In this document: positions 1-10,374 of the stretch, in pieces
Numbering within the stretch: the stretch's first letter is position 1
How the letters are laid out: the number at the start of each line of letters is the position of its first letter
Source: Halichondria panicea
Taxonomy: Eukaryota; Porifera; Demospongiae; Suberitida; Halichondriidae
Direction of reading: 5' to 3'
Assembly (NCBI RefSeq): GCF_963675165.1
Contig: NC_087386.1
Location: 5,276,169-5,340,168, forward strand
DNA: 64,000 nt
Notes under the pieces: generated by a model
What the model saw: the letters and a program-made list of their open reading frames with translations, nothing else
Told to the model about the DNA's origin: nothing
The model's database searches: none
Position numbers and translations under genes: made by a program

Positions 1-516
1 AAGCCAGGTTTGGTGCGTAGCAACAGAAATTGAATTTGTGCGAGCTGGACGAGCTGGACGAGCTGTGAGAGACACCAGTTGACAGAAAAAGACAAGAAGA
101 CGGCTTTAAAACAACGAAAAACTACAGTAAACTTAGTAGAGCTTGTGAAACGCTTCTTGAAGATACTGGAAAGAACAGACAAGTAAAAAGAACCTAGAAC
201 TGACTGCAACACTACAAGAAGAAGAATGAAGCTCTGTGGTGGAGTGGAGGGGGTATAGAGCAGACTGGACCGGCATGGAACCTTAAAAAATTCAATAGAA
301 AGTGTCAAGCGATTGCTGAAGTGTTTTTGATGCTTCCTGGCCCCCTGCCCATGCCCAACTGGAAAAACCAATACAAAGCAACAGTGGACATGGAAAGAAT
401 GGTATTGACTGAACAAACTATTGCTTTCTGTGTTTTTATAATGTTTTTGTCATCTTCTTGTCACTTTCACTAAAAATTTCATTCCAACTTTTGAGAACTC
501 CTGCAAATTATTTGTC
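1..516. other. unassigned sequence, possible decayed ORF debris
   Basis: No intact gene is visible. A plus-strand stretch around 290-470 reads as a short open segment ending at a TAA near 470 and containing a proline-rich motif (LPGPLPMPNW), preceded by Lys/Glu-rich codons broken by stops. This could be the tail of an old mobile-element ORF, but I cannot name a family. Confidence 0.25.
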
Positions 517-600
517 ACTTCCTGTAGAATATGCGTCCATTTCCTGTAGAATATGTGTCCACTTCCTGTAGAATATGCGTCCACTTCCTGTACAATAAGT
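517..600. repeat. 22-bp tandem repeat, about 3.8 units
   Basis: The unit TTCCTGTAGAATATGCGTCC plus two bases begins at 519, 541, 563 and 585 with no spacers and only one or two substitutions (ATGTGTCC in unit 2, TACAATAAG in unit 4). It is a minisatellite without coding potential. Confidence 0.9.
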
Positions 601-730
601 ACCTTCTTGTAGATTATGCTTCCATGTAGTTTTTAGCCAATCAGATCAATTACAAATGATGTAATGTAGTCTAAACGTTTAATGAGATAAAATACGGTAA
701 ATAATTGTCCACCCACGCGCCAACAGTAAA

Positions 731-768
731 TACCAGGCCCACTATTGAAGGGGCTGGAGTCGAGGCTA
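731..768. repeat. solo terminus of a TAGCCTCG-type transposon
   Basis: The motif TACCAGGCCC...GTCGAGGCTA matches the right terminus of the Mutator-like elements described elsewhere in this window; the closest relative ends at 62838. No partner terminus is visible to the left, so it is a truncated end or its partner lies outside the window. Confidence 0.5.
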
Positions 769-769
769 G

Positions 770-2900
770 CTAATGTGTATTGGGGCAGGATATAAAAATA
801 GGATGACAGTGTGGGATAATAAAATTATTGATCATGGTATCAGTGAGGGTCTTGAAAGCCAGCTTTACTGTCAGTATGTTCAGGTATATATAACTCTGGA
901 GTATGAAGTCAATAAAGCACAAACACTCCATCATGCACAGCACTTAGATATAATATTATATCATGAACTTACCTCTTTGTGTGGCTGAGTAACTAGTCCC
1001 TGGGGTCTGAGGTACTGAGGAAAAAAGAAGTTGTTAAACCTCATTTACAACGAAATATTGTTACGTTCGCCCTGATTGTGCAAGGAGGATGAATCAATGT
1101 AACTAGTTTCAACATAGGATTTTCAGGACAGTATATATACACTTAGTGCTATCATTGGTCCGGACGTGCTCCAGTAGAGCTGTGGGCAGGTCACTACCAG
1201 ACACTGACAGTGTGGTCTTGAGGACTCGATGTAGACTGTCCACTAGTGAGAACATCATTAGTAGCGGCTTGTACACTGAGAACTCTGCTGGGGAGGACAA
1301 GGAGAGGCTGTGGGGGGTATATGTGGGTGGGGCCATGGATGAATGAGTGTATGTGTATGTGTGTGTGAATAATAAAGCCAGTCACTATAAAATTATCGTA
1401 GTTCAAAAAATATTTCGAAGATTTGCTGGCTGACTCAAAAGAGTACGGTAACTACAATTACAATATTAATGGATCTCATCAGATCTAGAGATGTTGTACC
1501 ATGGACCCACCTCTTGATGAGGGAGGAGCTACTGTTCCTGGCATGGGCCAACACTAACAGTCTCTTGAGGATGGTGGTCCGATGCTCCTCCCACTCACTC
1601 AACGACTGGATAAACAGTGACACCACCAGCTGGTACTGGGGACCGTCCAACTAGCGGAGGAGGGTGGAAAAGGTCAAGAGCAAGCCACATACCATAAAAA
1701 GCGTTTTGCCATTAAGAGTAACATATACAGTAGAAGGTGCAGCAATAATTACTATGGCTATTGTGCATATGCTGACATATTACTATTATAACAAACAATG
1801 CTTATAGTGTAGGGTTGACATTATTTGCATCCACTTGTGTTCACCTCGTAAGCGGAGGAGACCCAGGTGTCAGGAGCAGCTGCCAGGAAGGTTGCTAGGT
1901 TCCTCTCCTCTCTCTGGTAGCAGTGACTCCTGTGCAGGGTGGCAGAACAAAGCAAGATAATGTACACTATAAGATATAAATTGTAAGTCCCCAATCAATA
2001 ATATAAGAGGGTATTTTGAGCTTAGAATGCACTGAAGAGAATAATGTATTGCTTACTAACAAACAAAGCTTATCCCACACAAGCCAAATATTTTTAAACA
2101 TGCAGGCCACATTAATTAGTGCTCACAGGTTCATGACGTGTGCTCCAACATGAAGGTAGTAGGGGAGCAGGTGCATGTTGCTCTGTGGACCACCCCCTCC
2201 ACTTTCCCCACTGAAGGACTTCTCGTAGGCAAAGCGAACCAGAAGCAGTCGAATATCGTGAGCAAGGAGGGGTCAAATAGTCCTGTACACTCTTGTAAGT
2301 AGTTGTGGAACCTGGGTTCGTGTGTGGAGGTGGGGTTATTACCAGCTGTACTCTTAAGGAGATCGTGGCTAAATAGTATTAGCAAGGTCGTATAAAAGAA
2401 GAGAGGGCATGCAACTCCTATATGAGCAGAGTTCAAATGTGGGCGGAGGAATGTGTGCATTTGTATGAAGTGCTAAAAATAGAAATTTCATTTCATGCAC
2501 AGTCATGCACATTCATCCGCCCACGTTTGAACTCTGCTCATAATTATAGGAGTTGCATGCCCTCTCTTCTTTTATACGCCCTTGGTATTAGCTCTAGACA
2601 GAAATAGCTGACATGTGTCTAGACAGATATTAGCGTACCTTGCAACAGAACTCGAGAAGTTGGTATGTGAAATCTGTGAGAAAATGGACAATATATTAAT
2701 CTAGTGGTGGCATTTTGAATACTAAACCTACTTATGTTCTGGCCTAAGCTAAACACGCACACACTAGCGGTTGTTATGACAGTTTATTACTGGTCAGCTG
2801 ATATCTCACCTCGGGCCCCCATATTGGCAGCAAGGCGTTGCACTTGGTGTTGGCGTTCTGTAGAGTAGCACTCTCCCATTCGTCTCGACTCCGGGCAAGT
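770..2900 (-). pseudogene. UBR4: C-terminal fragment of E3 ubiquitin ligase UBR4 (p600/BIG family)
   Basis: Minus-strand exons, each with GT-AG borders and compatible phase, read (5' to 3') 2900-2810, 2673-2639, 2311-2127, 1929-1845, 1650-1511, 1307-1141, 1014-973 and 867-770 (stop TAG at 772-770). The peptide contains stretches typical of the UBR4 C-terminus: [74 protein letters not shown]4 is a roughly 5000-residue N-recognin and E3 ligase; only its last 270 or so residues are here. No exon for the preceding part is seen upstream of 2900, and a different gene (a Death-domain exon) lies there. Exon 2311-2127 needs one extra base: HNYLQECTGLFDP is in one frame, while the conserved continuation DIRLLLVRFAYEKSF is in another. 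The break is at or near the C-run read as gggg at 2269-2272. I call it a truncated, probably non-functional duplicate. An alternative is a short real gene with an assembly or sequencing error. The family assignment is firm. Confidence 0.8.
771..1144. repeat. segmental duplication, copy 1 (UBR4 last two exons)
   Basis: About 370 bp here recur at 4665-5027 in the same orientation with roughly 95% identity by eye. The segment contains, on the minus strand, the 42-bp exon 1014-973 and the terminal exon starting at 867 with their splice sites. Copy 1 carries an extra AATGAATCAATG-like stretch near 1091-1100. Confidence 0.9.
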
Positions 2901-3726
2901 CTGCAGAGGGAAGAAGTGGGGGTGGTGAAAATGACACAATCTACCTCCAAACATAGATACTATAGAGTGCACGGCATAATGTACATTGTACATCCTACAA
3001 ACAATATATGCTCGATCATAACAACTGCTTATAACACTGTAGTGTGTCATGAGAGCTATTGTAACAGTGGACCAGCTGGACTTGCTAGCAACTAGAACAC
3101 AAAGGTCATTATTTCCAGGGATATATTAGCAACAACGATAACTCACTTGTCTCTTCTTTAATTGTAGAGAGGTCTGTATTATATAGACAGTGCATGAGGA
3201 CCACTTTCAGCAGCTTAATCCTTCACCTAACACTGGTAGTGATCAAAGTCCTCGATCCTCACACACACTCAGGAAGCTGAGATGATGGGCCGTGTTCATC
3301 GATTGCCATTATCTGACATCTAGAGGCCTAGCTCTTTGGTCCAGTGGAAGGAGAAACCACTAAATCGGGAATTTAAACACCTCTATAGTTCAGCTTCAAC
3401 ACGTTGCAACTTGAATATAATATTGCACATAATTGCGTATGCACACATTTCCAATCAAAAAATGTCTGTCCTTTCCTCAAGATAACGCGATTGTCATACA
3501 ATGCACACTGAAACTGAACATATTTCTAAATAATATTAAAGGTTGGGCACCAGGAAAATTACGAAGGTTTTGAAAGAAATGGTTTCGAGCAACTCGTTTT
3601 GTAGCTTCTTTCACGAGACAATGTTATCTTCGATTTTTCAATGAGCTTGACCCCATCTTCCTCATATATACATCGAGTCATTACAATAATAATTAGTGTC
3701 GTATAATAATTATGCAGAAGAAGTAA
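2901..3726. other. no gene seen
   Basis: No exon with convincing splice sites and conserved protein was found on either strand. A short stretch at about 3145-3175 (-) has splice-like borders but does not fit the phase of the UBR4 exon at 2900. Confidence 0.5.
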
Positions 3727-4225
3727 TCAATGGCTTGAAGAAGCAAAAGATTTATTTGTTAATTCTGTTTCAATTTCCTCAGCTATATCATTGCGTCCAA
3801 CAATTTTACTCCTCAGGCATACACATATGTAAGGCCATGTGACCGGATGATCTGAATCAGTGAGACGCTTGTCTATAATCTCAGTCAGACGGCGTTGATT
3901 AGAGCAGTGTTCAGCTTCAATATTTTTCAACACTGAAGTATGCAAATCAAAAGCCAGTCCCAGATTGAACCAATCTTTCTCAGCATAAATCAGCTTCTCA
4001 CAAATCGTTTTCAAAACAATCGGATTGGAGGACGACTGTTTTGTAATTTCTTTTGAGCTGGGATGCTCTTCCTCTGATGATTCTATATAATTCACACATA
4101 ATTTGCCATTAGAAATTGCATGCTGAATGTACATACGACATTGAAGAGCTATATGCATTATCAAGCTATCTTTATCGTGCTGAACAATTAAAGTCATCCA
4201 ATGATTAGTGCCATGGAAACTGTCA
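3727..4225 (-). CDS. terminal exon with a Death domain
   Basis: This is an open minus-strand exon. The acceptor is probably the AG before TTTCCATGG at about 4225 and the stop is at 3729-3727. The last 80 or so residues (from ICEKLIYAEKDW to DIAEEIE) have the six-helix Death-domain pattern: DWFNLGLAFDL in helix 1/2, HCSNQRRLTEIIDKRL in helices 3-4, and TWPYICVCL in helix 5. Death domains mediate homotypic assembly in apoptosis and innate-immune complexes. The preceding segment (HWMTLIVQHDKDSLIMHIAL, then a Ser/Glu-rich linker) resembles the linker region found between ZU5-type modules and Death domains. It is probably the 3' end of the gene that includes exon 5220-5037, and perhaps of the ankyrin-ZU5 gene ending at 10375. 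The phase does not join directly to the strong donor at 5037, so an exon is missing from my model. The Death-domain call is good; membership of the larger gene is uncertain. Confidence 0.65.
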
Positions 4226-4664
4226 CATAGTAAAAGTATCCCCCGAAGTAGATTGCCCCCCCCCCGACACAATAAAAATTTACTTCGGAGCAGTAGCATT
4301 AATTATTAATAATAATGCAAAGTTTATTATAGATCTAGAGGGACACATTGACAGATACGTATGGTCTACAAGTACAGGTGTGTATTAAAGTAGATAGTGT
4401 GACATGTGATGAGGATATGAATATATTTTTTGGCAGGGGACACTTCACTCTGACTCAATTACTTGTCTGGGGGGACAATCCATTCAGTGACAGAAAAATT
4501 CTCACAATAGTTTGTGGGATACCACATCGTCCGAAACAGCGGATTGCTTCAAAGCCATGCATCTAATTTATACTGGATTATTTATTCTGGATTATGTACA
4601 CTGTGCACATGCGCACAGTGTACATAATTGCTATATAGAGCACACTTGTGGGCTAATGCATTGT

Positions 4665-5027
4665 AATGTGTATTGGGGCAGGATATAAAAATAGAATGAC
4701 AGTGTGGGATATAATTATTCAGTGAGGGTCTTCAAAGCCAGCTTTACTGTCAGTATGTCCAGGTATATATAACTCTGGAGTATAAAGTCAATCCAGTACA
4801 AACACTCCATCATGCACAGCACCTAGATATATATATATATTTTATATGCATGAACTGACCTCTTTGTATGGCTGAGTAACTAGTCCCTGGGGTGTGAGGC
4901 ACTGAGGAAAAAAGAAGTTGTTAAACCTCATTTACAACGAAATATTGTTACGTTCGCCCTGATTGTGCAAGGAGGATGTAACTAGTTTCAACATAGGATT
5001 TTCAGGACAGTATAATTATATACACTT
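4665..5027. repeat. segmental duplication, copy 2 (captured UBR4 terminal exons)
   Basis: Direct copy of 771-1144. On the minus strand it keeps the 42-bp exon (about 4904-4863, open in the same frame) and the last exon. The last exon begins KLALKTL and here stops at an early TAA. The copied block starts about 10 bp downstream of the donor of exon 5220-5037, just as copy 1 starts next to the donor of exon 1307-1141. Confidence 0.85.
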
Positions 5028-5036
5028 ATTACTTAC

Positions 5037-5220
5037 AACGAATATATAGGTGCAAAGAACGACTCTGTTCGTCTAAATTGGTATTGTTCAGCAGAAACTT
5101 TACTGAAAGAGAATACTCATTTTCAGACAGAGTAAATATGTAATGGACGGCTGGGATAACTCCAAGTCGCTTAGCTGAAAATAGAGCGTTTGAGTAGCCA
5201 TCGATATATCCTTTGGATAG
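5037..5220 (-). CDS. internal exon of a multidomain signalling gene
   Basis: A 184-bp minus-strand exon with a strong acceptor (TTGTAG before 5220) and a strong donor (GTAAGT after 5037). It encodes about 61 residues, including GYIDGYSNALFSAKRLGVIP, HYIFTLSENEYSLSVKFLL and SLHLYIR, and has a beta-strand-rich look. It enters in phase 0, which matches the phase-0 end of the exon at 10375, and leaves one base. That leaves it compatible with the captured UBR4 42-bp exon immediately downstream. I do not recognise the domain; it may lie between a ZU5 and a Death domain. Confidence 0.6.
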
Positions 5221-5934
5221 CTACAAGACAGAAAGTGCACGCATGGAATGATGCATGTAAGTAATTACACAATCATGTGTATATATGTATTATTGTAATG
5301 CATGCATGCGTATATTATATCATATCAGGAGCGTCTATGTACAAAATCATGATGCCATTTGTCTGCAAATTCAAGTGCAATTTCACTGTTTAGCTGGTAT
5401 TGAATTTAAATTCTGCTCATTGTGAATTATTCATAGCGTTTCGATTCATTGTATTTTCCAATTATCTGCAACTAGACATTTTGGCGATTTTACTCTCATT
5501 CGCACAAAATAGCAGAAATTAATACTCGCGAAATATGTCACCTTAAAGTTGTGTATCTTGTGTGAAAATTGGATAAAAAAAAAGCCTCCGAGAATGAAAT
5601 TAGATAGGATATAGGTAAAACCGCTAAGTGCTGCTGACATTATTGTACTATGGTTAGATCAAACGCTTTATCAACCACACACATACAGAGCACTTCGCAC
5701 ATTACAAACGTGTGTTAGACGATAGTAAAACCGCAATAATATACATAGTAAGACGCTCCATCCCCTCATGTGCTCCTGATAGTGTACAGTAACACTAATT
5801 TTACCCCTCCTTCAAAGAGAGATCATGCTTTTTGACTTGTGTTTTGGTGTGCATGCAGCACTAGTATATAGTTAGGCATTCCGGAAGTGAAATTTTTTCG
5901 AAATATTTTTATCCGCATAATTAGAACACAGTTC
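5221..5934. other. no gene seen
   Basis: AT-rich sequence with a TGCATGCATGCG tract near 5300. A short minus-strand open stretch at 5446-5640 has no recognisable motif or convincing start. Confidence 0.5.
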
Positions 5935-6875
5935 GTGGCACAAAGTTGTAGAGGACTTAAAGTGTTGTTGAAGGACCTCAAAACGCTTTCTGGGGTTATC
6001 AAAGGTGCTGATTAACGAGGTAAGCTTTGTTTCTTCCCTTAGTGAACGCTTTTACCTGATGTTTATATGAAACTGTGGAGATATTCTGAATGCAAAAGAA
6101 TGGTACTCTATCTTTCTGAAAGAAACACATATACATAATTAAACCATCATTAGATACATAGCCTGGCATGCCTAAATCATTCTGGGAGTGTACATATTTG
6201 ACGCTAGACAATAAAAGGTCTGTTTACATAGTGACTATTTGTTTAGATAGGTTCTAATTTCCGATATCAAGGATCTGCACCCGTCCCACATAACTGTAGA
6301 AGACTCAAGTGTAGTTTAAATACCTCAAAACGCTTTCTGAGCTTATCAAAGGTGCTGATTAACGAGGTAAACTTGATTTTTTTCCCTCGGTGGGTATATG
6401 ATACTGGAGATATTCTGGTAAATTTTGGTACTCATTCTTTTTACATGCATGTAGTTAAACATACATGTAGCCTGACAGTGTTATGCTTATGTCATTCTGG
6501 GAGTGTACATGTTTGACGCTAGACAATAAAAGTTCTGTTTACATAGTGACTATTTGTTATATAGGCACTAATGTCCGATGTCTAAGGTCTGTACCTGTGG
6601 CACAAGACTGTATATAGACGACTCAAGTGTTGTTTAAATTATCAAGGGTGCTGATCAACAAGGTAAGCTTGATTTTTTCCCCTTGGTGAATGTTTTCACT
6701 AGGTTTTTATATGACACTGGATTTATTCTGTGTGCAAAATTGTACATAGTTAAACCATCATTAGGTACATGTATACACATAGCCTGTTATGCTTAAGTCA
6801 TTCTGGGAATGTACACTGTATATACAGCTACACAATTAAAGGTCTGTTTACATGTGACTATTTGTTTATATAGGC
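5935..6875 (+). repeat. triplicated 5' leader and start region of the downstream gene
   Basis: Three imperfect tandem units, about 348, 314 and 275 bp long, begin with CACA..CTGTAGA near 5939, 6287 and 6601. Each unit holds a block CTCAAAACGCTTTCT..TTATCAA.GGTGCTGAT, a donor-like GAGGTAAGCTTG or GAGGTAAACTTG, an intron-like stretch of about 200 bp, and an acceptor-like TTTGTTTATATAG. This is followed by a copy of the start-codon region. Copy 1 has ATT in place of ATG (about 6259). Copy 2 has ATG but an in-frame TAA four codons later (about 6571-6585). Only the third (6880) continues into the long ORF. The structure suggests a 5'-UTR exon and intron repeated with the gene start. Confidence 0.8.
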
Positions 6876-6879
6876 ACCA

Positions 6880-9800
6880 ATGTCTGATTTCAAGGATCTG
6901 TACCCCACCCTGACGTCTGTGGGGCTAACGTCTGAGCGTCTCTTGGCAGTAGCAGATGATTCTGACCAAGGATCAGATATTGAAGCTCTCAATGTGCCTG
7001 CATCACATATAACAAACCAGTTTGTTTTGGAGCTGTATAACTTCATGAACAGAAATTCGCCCTGCACTTTCTACGTGCTGTGGTGTTGGATGTCATCCTT
7101 GTTTTCAGCCAAACGCGAGCAAGAAGAATTTCCTACCATCAAATCGATTCGGCAAAGTGTGCTTCGCTTGTCTGCAAAGTTTATGAACCTAAAGAAAATG
7201 CCATCCTCCAGTGACAAGGTCACCATGATTGCTGAGTTTAAGGCTCACTTATACTCCTTACCTCGGGTCTTTGTTTCACAAGGCAAAGTTGTTGTTTCCA
7301 CTGATACTGGTGGTGAGGGCAGTAGTTGCTCATCATGTGCAGAAATGAAGAATGTTGTAAAACAATCAAGACAGAAAATGTACGCTGCTCGAAGGAATGG
7401 ACAAAAGCGAACTAAAAGGAGAGATGATACTATTAAGGATCAGGCCCAAGAACTCAAGAAAGACAAGAAAGCTATAGACATGCTCCAGAAACAGGCCACT
7501 AAGAGTGCCAAACAAGTGACTTCACTCAAGGCAAAGGTTGATCGACTGAGACACCGGGCTTCCTATTGGAAATCAAAGTTCTCAGAAATCAGTGGAGGTG
7601 AAAACTGTGAGGAACTGGATGAACTAGAACGAGAGTACGGACAGAAACAGAATCTACTTGTAGAAGAAGTCAGGAAGCTTGAATATGACAATGCTGAACT
7701 AAAGGACAAAGTTGATGAAGTGATGTCAGACAATATTGTCACATTCGAAGGGGGGAAATACACCAATGATGTCCGTGCTTGTTGTTATGAATTGCTTTCG
7801 CTTAATGTTGATGTCAACAATGTCCGGTCAGTGATTGAGAGTGTACTGACAAATCTAGTGCACAAGAAAGCTGACCGTCTACCCAAAAGAACTGCAGTCT
7901 GCCAGATGATGCTCGAGTGCTTGACAGTCGCTCAAGCACAACTAGGTGAACAACTGGGCTCTGAAGATGGTGAGCACTACACACTACAAACTGATGGTAC
8001 GACCAAGCATGGCCACCATTTTTCCACATTTGATCTGGCCACTTCAGAAGAAACATACACTCTAGGGCTGCGACACGTGTTTTCAGGGTCAGCACAGACA
8101 ACATTGGATACTTTCCGAGAGATTCTTGATGACTTAGATGTTGTGAGACAGGAAATTGGGCAGTCGAGCGTGTCATCAAAGATAGTATATAAGTTGAAGA
8201 ACACCATGTCTGATCGACATGCTGCCGAAAAGCTCTTCTCTACTCTGTTATCTGATTACCGAGCTAGTATCCTACCTGACATTGTGGACAATTGGGACGA
8301 TATGACTAGTGGGGAACAAGAACAACTTACCCGGATGAATAACTTTTTTTGTGGGTTACATTTTCTGATCGCCTTAGCAGACTCAGCAGAAGAGACACTA
8401 AAGGTATGGGAGGCTGCAAACAGTGAGGAAGAAAGCACCCCAAATTCGAGGAGCTCAGGAACACAAAGGCTCATACGGACAGCATGCAAAGCATTCCACC
8501 ACCGCGGGTCTGAACAGTCTGGTTGCTCCACTCATTTCAGAACCTTCTTACGACAGAATGGAATAGCAAGGCTACCACTAGCTTCCTTTATTGGCAATAG
8601 GTTTAACATTCTATTCTATGATGCTGCAGGAGTGTTCTTCTTGAAGTCACACATGACAGAATATTTGTTGAAATACCATGGGGCAAATCTCAACCTACTC
8701 CTGCAAGCTGTTCTGAAAGACCTCAAGTCACCACTTCATATCGCAGGGTGCAAAGCTTTGGGAATAATTGACAAGTTGGTTAGTGGTCCTTTTTGGCGCT
8801 ACTTGCAGACCTCTACATTGTCAATCCTGAAAATGGGTGAAGTCTATACCAAGATGAGAGACAGGATGCAAAAGTGGAGTGACGACGCTCAGTGTGTTTT
8901 AGACAACGAAGCCATTTTGTTCCCAGAGACCACATCGTTTCAGGACGAAGTGATGGATGCATTGTACGCTGAGACAGAGAATGATGCACTAGTTCAGGAG
9001 TTGCTTCAATTGTTATTTAAGAGCTTTGCCCTAACAATGGAACGACTAATGCCTGACCACTTACCTGGAGGTGAATTCCATGCTGTATCAGATCCTGTCA
9101 TTGTGGCACAGACATCATCAGTACCTTTGAGTAATGTAATGCCAGAGCGGGATTTTGCCCTTCTCGACAGGTTCATGGGTCAAAAACCAAACGCTACTTA
9201 CATTGCACTGGAGTCTATGATCTTATTCTCCCAGAACAAGACATCTGCTTGGCTCAGACAGAAGAGTGAGGAAGAAAAAGAGAGACTTCTGAATGCTGCT
9301 CGTAAACTCTCCAAAGTCCACAAACAAAATTTTCGGAAACGGACTGACGAAATCAAAGCAAAAAGGTTGGAATTGCTTCTGCAAAGAGAACGTGAGCTGT
9401 CAAAGAAACATGAGAAGGAGCTAAAGGACAAGGAAGAGCTAACTCTAAAGATACAAACTTATGGCCTTTGGACCAGCAGTAGTGAGGTACAGCTACAGTT
9501 GAGTAAGATGAAGACAAAGAAATCAAAATTAGAAGGTGTGAAAGCCCAGATCAACTTTCGCCGGAAAGTGCTCAGTCAGCAAAATGAAAAGCACCTGTTC
9601 CAATTTTCTCATGATCGTCGGCCCTTGACAGTTCAAGAACTGTGTAGCAACCTGTCTAAGTTGCTTCTTCCCGTACCAACACATGCACAGTCAAGAGTAC
9701 CTGAACACAGTGATCTTGTGAGAGACCCCGAACTACTTTTGTATAGGCGAGTCAAACATCTGTTCACCGTTGATGGCACTGATGTTTGGTACAGTGGAAC

Positions 9801-9918
9801 TGTGATTTCCTATGATGCTGTGTCTAAGCAATTTAAAGTAGCATACGACAATGAAGAAGAAACATTCTCTTTTCCTCTGCTAGATGATTTACTTTGTGGT
9901 GACTTAAAGATTTTATAA
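6880..9918 (+). CDS. intronless 1012-aa transposon-like protein with coiled coils and Tudor-like tail
   Basis: Uninterrupted ORF from ATG at 6880, preceded by an acceptor-like TATAG, to TAA at 9916-9918. In order: an N-terminal helical region with a Cys-x-x-Cys motif (SSCSSCAEM, about residues 147-156); a Lys/Glu-rich coiled coil (about 160-300); and a central region with DGTTK (D372), MSDRHAAEKLF and NNFFCGLHFL (N488-H494). This acid-then-CxxH spacing recalls RNase-H-fold DDE transposase-like proteins. A second long coiled coil spans about 790-900. The tail, from about residue 955 (VKHLFTVDGTDVWYSG...YDNEEETFSFPLLDD), has the aromatic/acidic pattern of Tudor- or chromo-like barrels. Lack of introns among intron-rich neighbours and the duplicated leader point to a mobile or domesticated element. 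I see no clear TIRs and do not name a superfamily. It lies in what may be an intron of the minus-strand ankyrin gene. Confidence 0.8.
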   Translation: MSDFKDLYPTLTSVGLTSERLLAVADDSDQGSDIEALNVPASHITNQFVLELYNFMNRNSPCTFYVLWCWMSSLFSAKREQEEFPTIKSIRQSVLRLSAKFMNLKKMPSSSDKVTMIAEFKAHLYSLPRVFVSQGKVVVSTDTGGEGSSCSSCAEMKNVVKQSRQKMYAARRNGQKRTKRRDDTIKDQAQELKKDKKAIDMLQKQATKSAKQVTSLKAKVDRLRHRASYWKSKFSEISGGENCEELDELEREYGQKQNLLVEEVRKLEYDNAELKDKVDEVMSDNIVTFEGGKYTNDVRACCYELLSLNVDVNNVRSVIESVLTNLVHKKADRLPKRTAVCQMMLECLTVAQAQLGEQLGSEDGEHYTLQTDGTTKHGHHFSTFDLATSEETYTLGLRHVFSGSAQTTLDTFREILDDLDVVRQEIGQSSVSSKIVYKLKNTMSDRHAAEKLFSTLLSDYRASILPDIVDNWDDMTSGEQEQLTRMNNFFCGLHFLIALADSAEETLKVWEAANSEEESTPNSRSSGTQRLIRTACKAFHHRGSEQSGCSTHFRTFLRQNGIARLPLASFIGNRFNILFYDAAGVFFLKSHMTEYLLKYHGANLNLLLQAVLKDLKSPLHIAGCKALGIIDKLVSGPFWRYLQTSTLSILKMGEVYTKMRDRMQKWSDDAQCVLDNEAILFPETTSFQDEVMDALYAETENDALVQELLQLLFKSFALTMERLMPDHLPGGEFHAVSDPVIVAQTSSVPLSNVMPERDFALLDRFMGQKPNATYIALESMILFSQNKTSAWLRQKSEEEKERLLNAARKLSKVHKQNFRKRTDEIKAKRLELLLQRERELSKKHEKELKDKEELTLKIQTYGLWTSSSEVQLQLSKMKTKKSKLEGVKAQINFRRKVLSQQNEKHLFQFSHDRRPLTVQELCSNLSKLLLPVPTHAQSRVPEHSDLVRDPELLLYRRVKHLFTVDGTDVWYSGTVISYDAVSKQFKVAYDNEEETFSFPLLDDLLCGDLKIL

Positions 9919-10374
9919 TGCATAGTCATGTCTATTGTCATTTTTTATTCTGTTTCTTTTGTCATTTTTATAATCTATATTTCTGTGTCTTTTGTCATTC
10001 TTATGATATAATCTGATTCTCCTGTCTTTATTCTCTATGTGTGTCAAATTTGATGTTATAAAACTCAATACAACCTTAGAAATATGTCTTTAACTAAAGC
10101 CTACAGTTGGAATTCAATTGGAATGTGCGGTTTGTGCCATTTCCTGTGTTCTAATTTAAGGAAATTGTGGAGAAATTTTACAACACTTATAGTGTGCTAA
10201 TCAAGCTCTAACTCTGCAACAGTTGAACCAATCGCTACTTGTCATATATCATTTTGATCAGAAAAGACTGTAGAATAAGCTAGTGAGCAAAGCTATTGCA
10301 TGCAGTGTAGTTTGAATTTCCTGCGAAATCACTAATATAGTACGAGAAGGTAAAGTAACTACAAACTAACTCAC
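9919..10374. other. 3' flank of the 1012-aa gene, no other gene seen
   Basis: T-rich 3' region with repeats of TTTTGTCATT (9935-9995). No coding signal. Confidence 0.5.

Noticed and set aside
517-600. Short regular repeats that might be mistaken for a CRISPR array
   Set aside because: The 22-bp units abut directly with no spacers, and the genome is eukaryotic.
4348-4566. Plus-strand 72-codon ORF between the Death exon and the duplicated UBR4 tail
   Set aside because: No motif, no supporting splice sites, and it lies in an apparent intron of the minus-strand gene.
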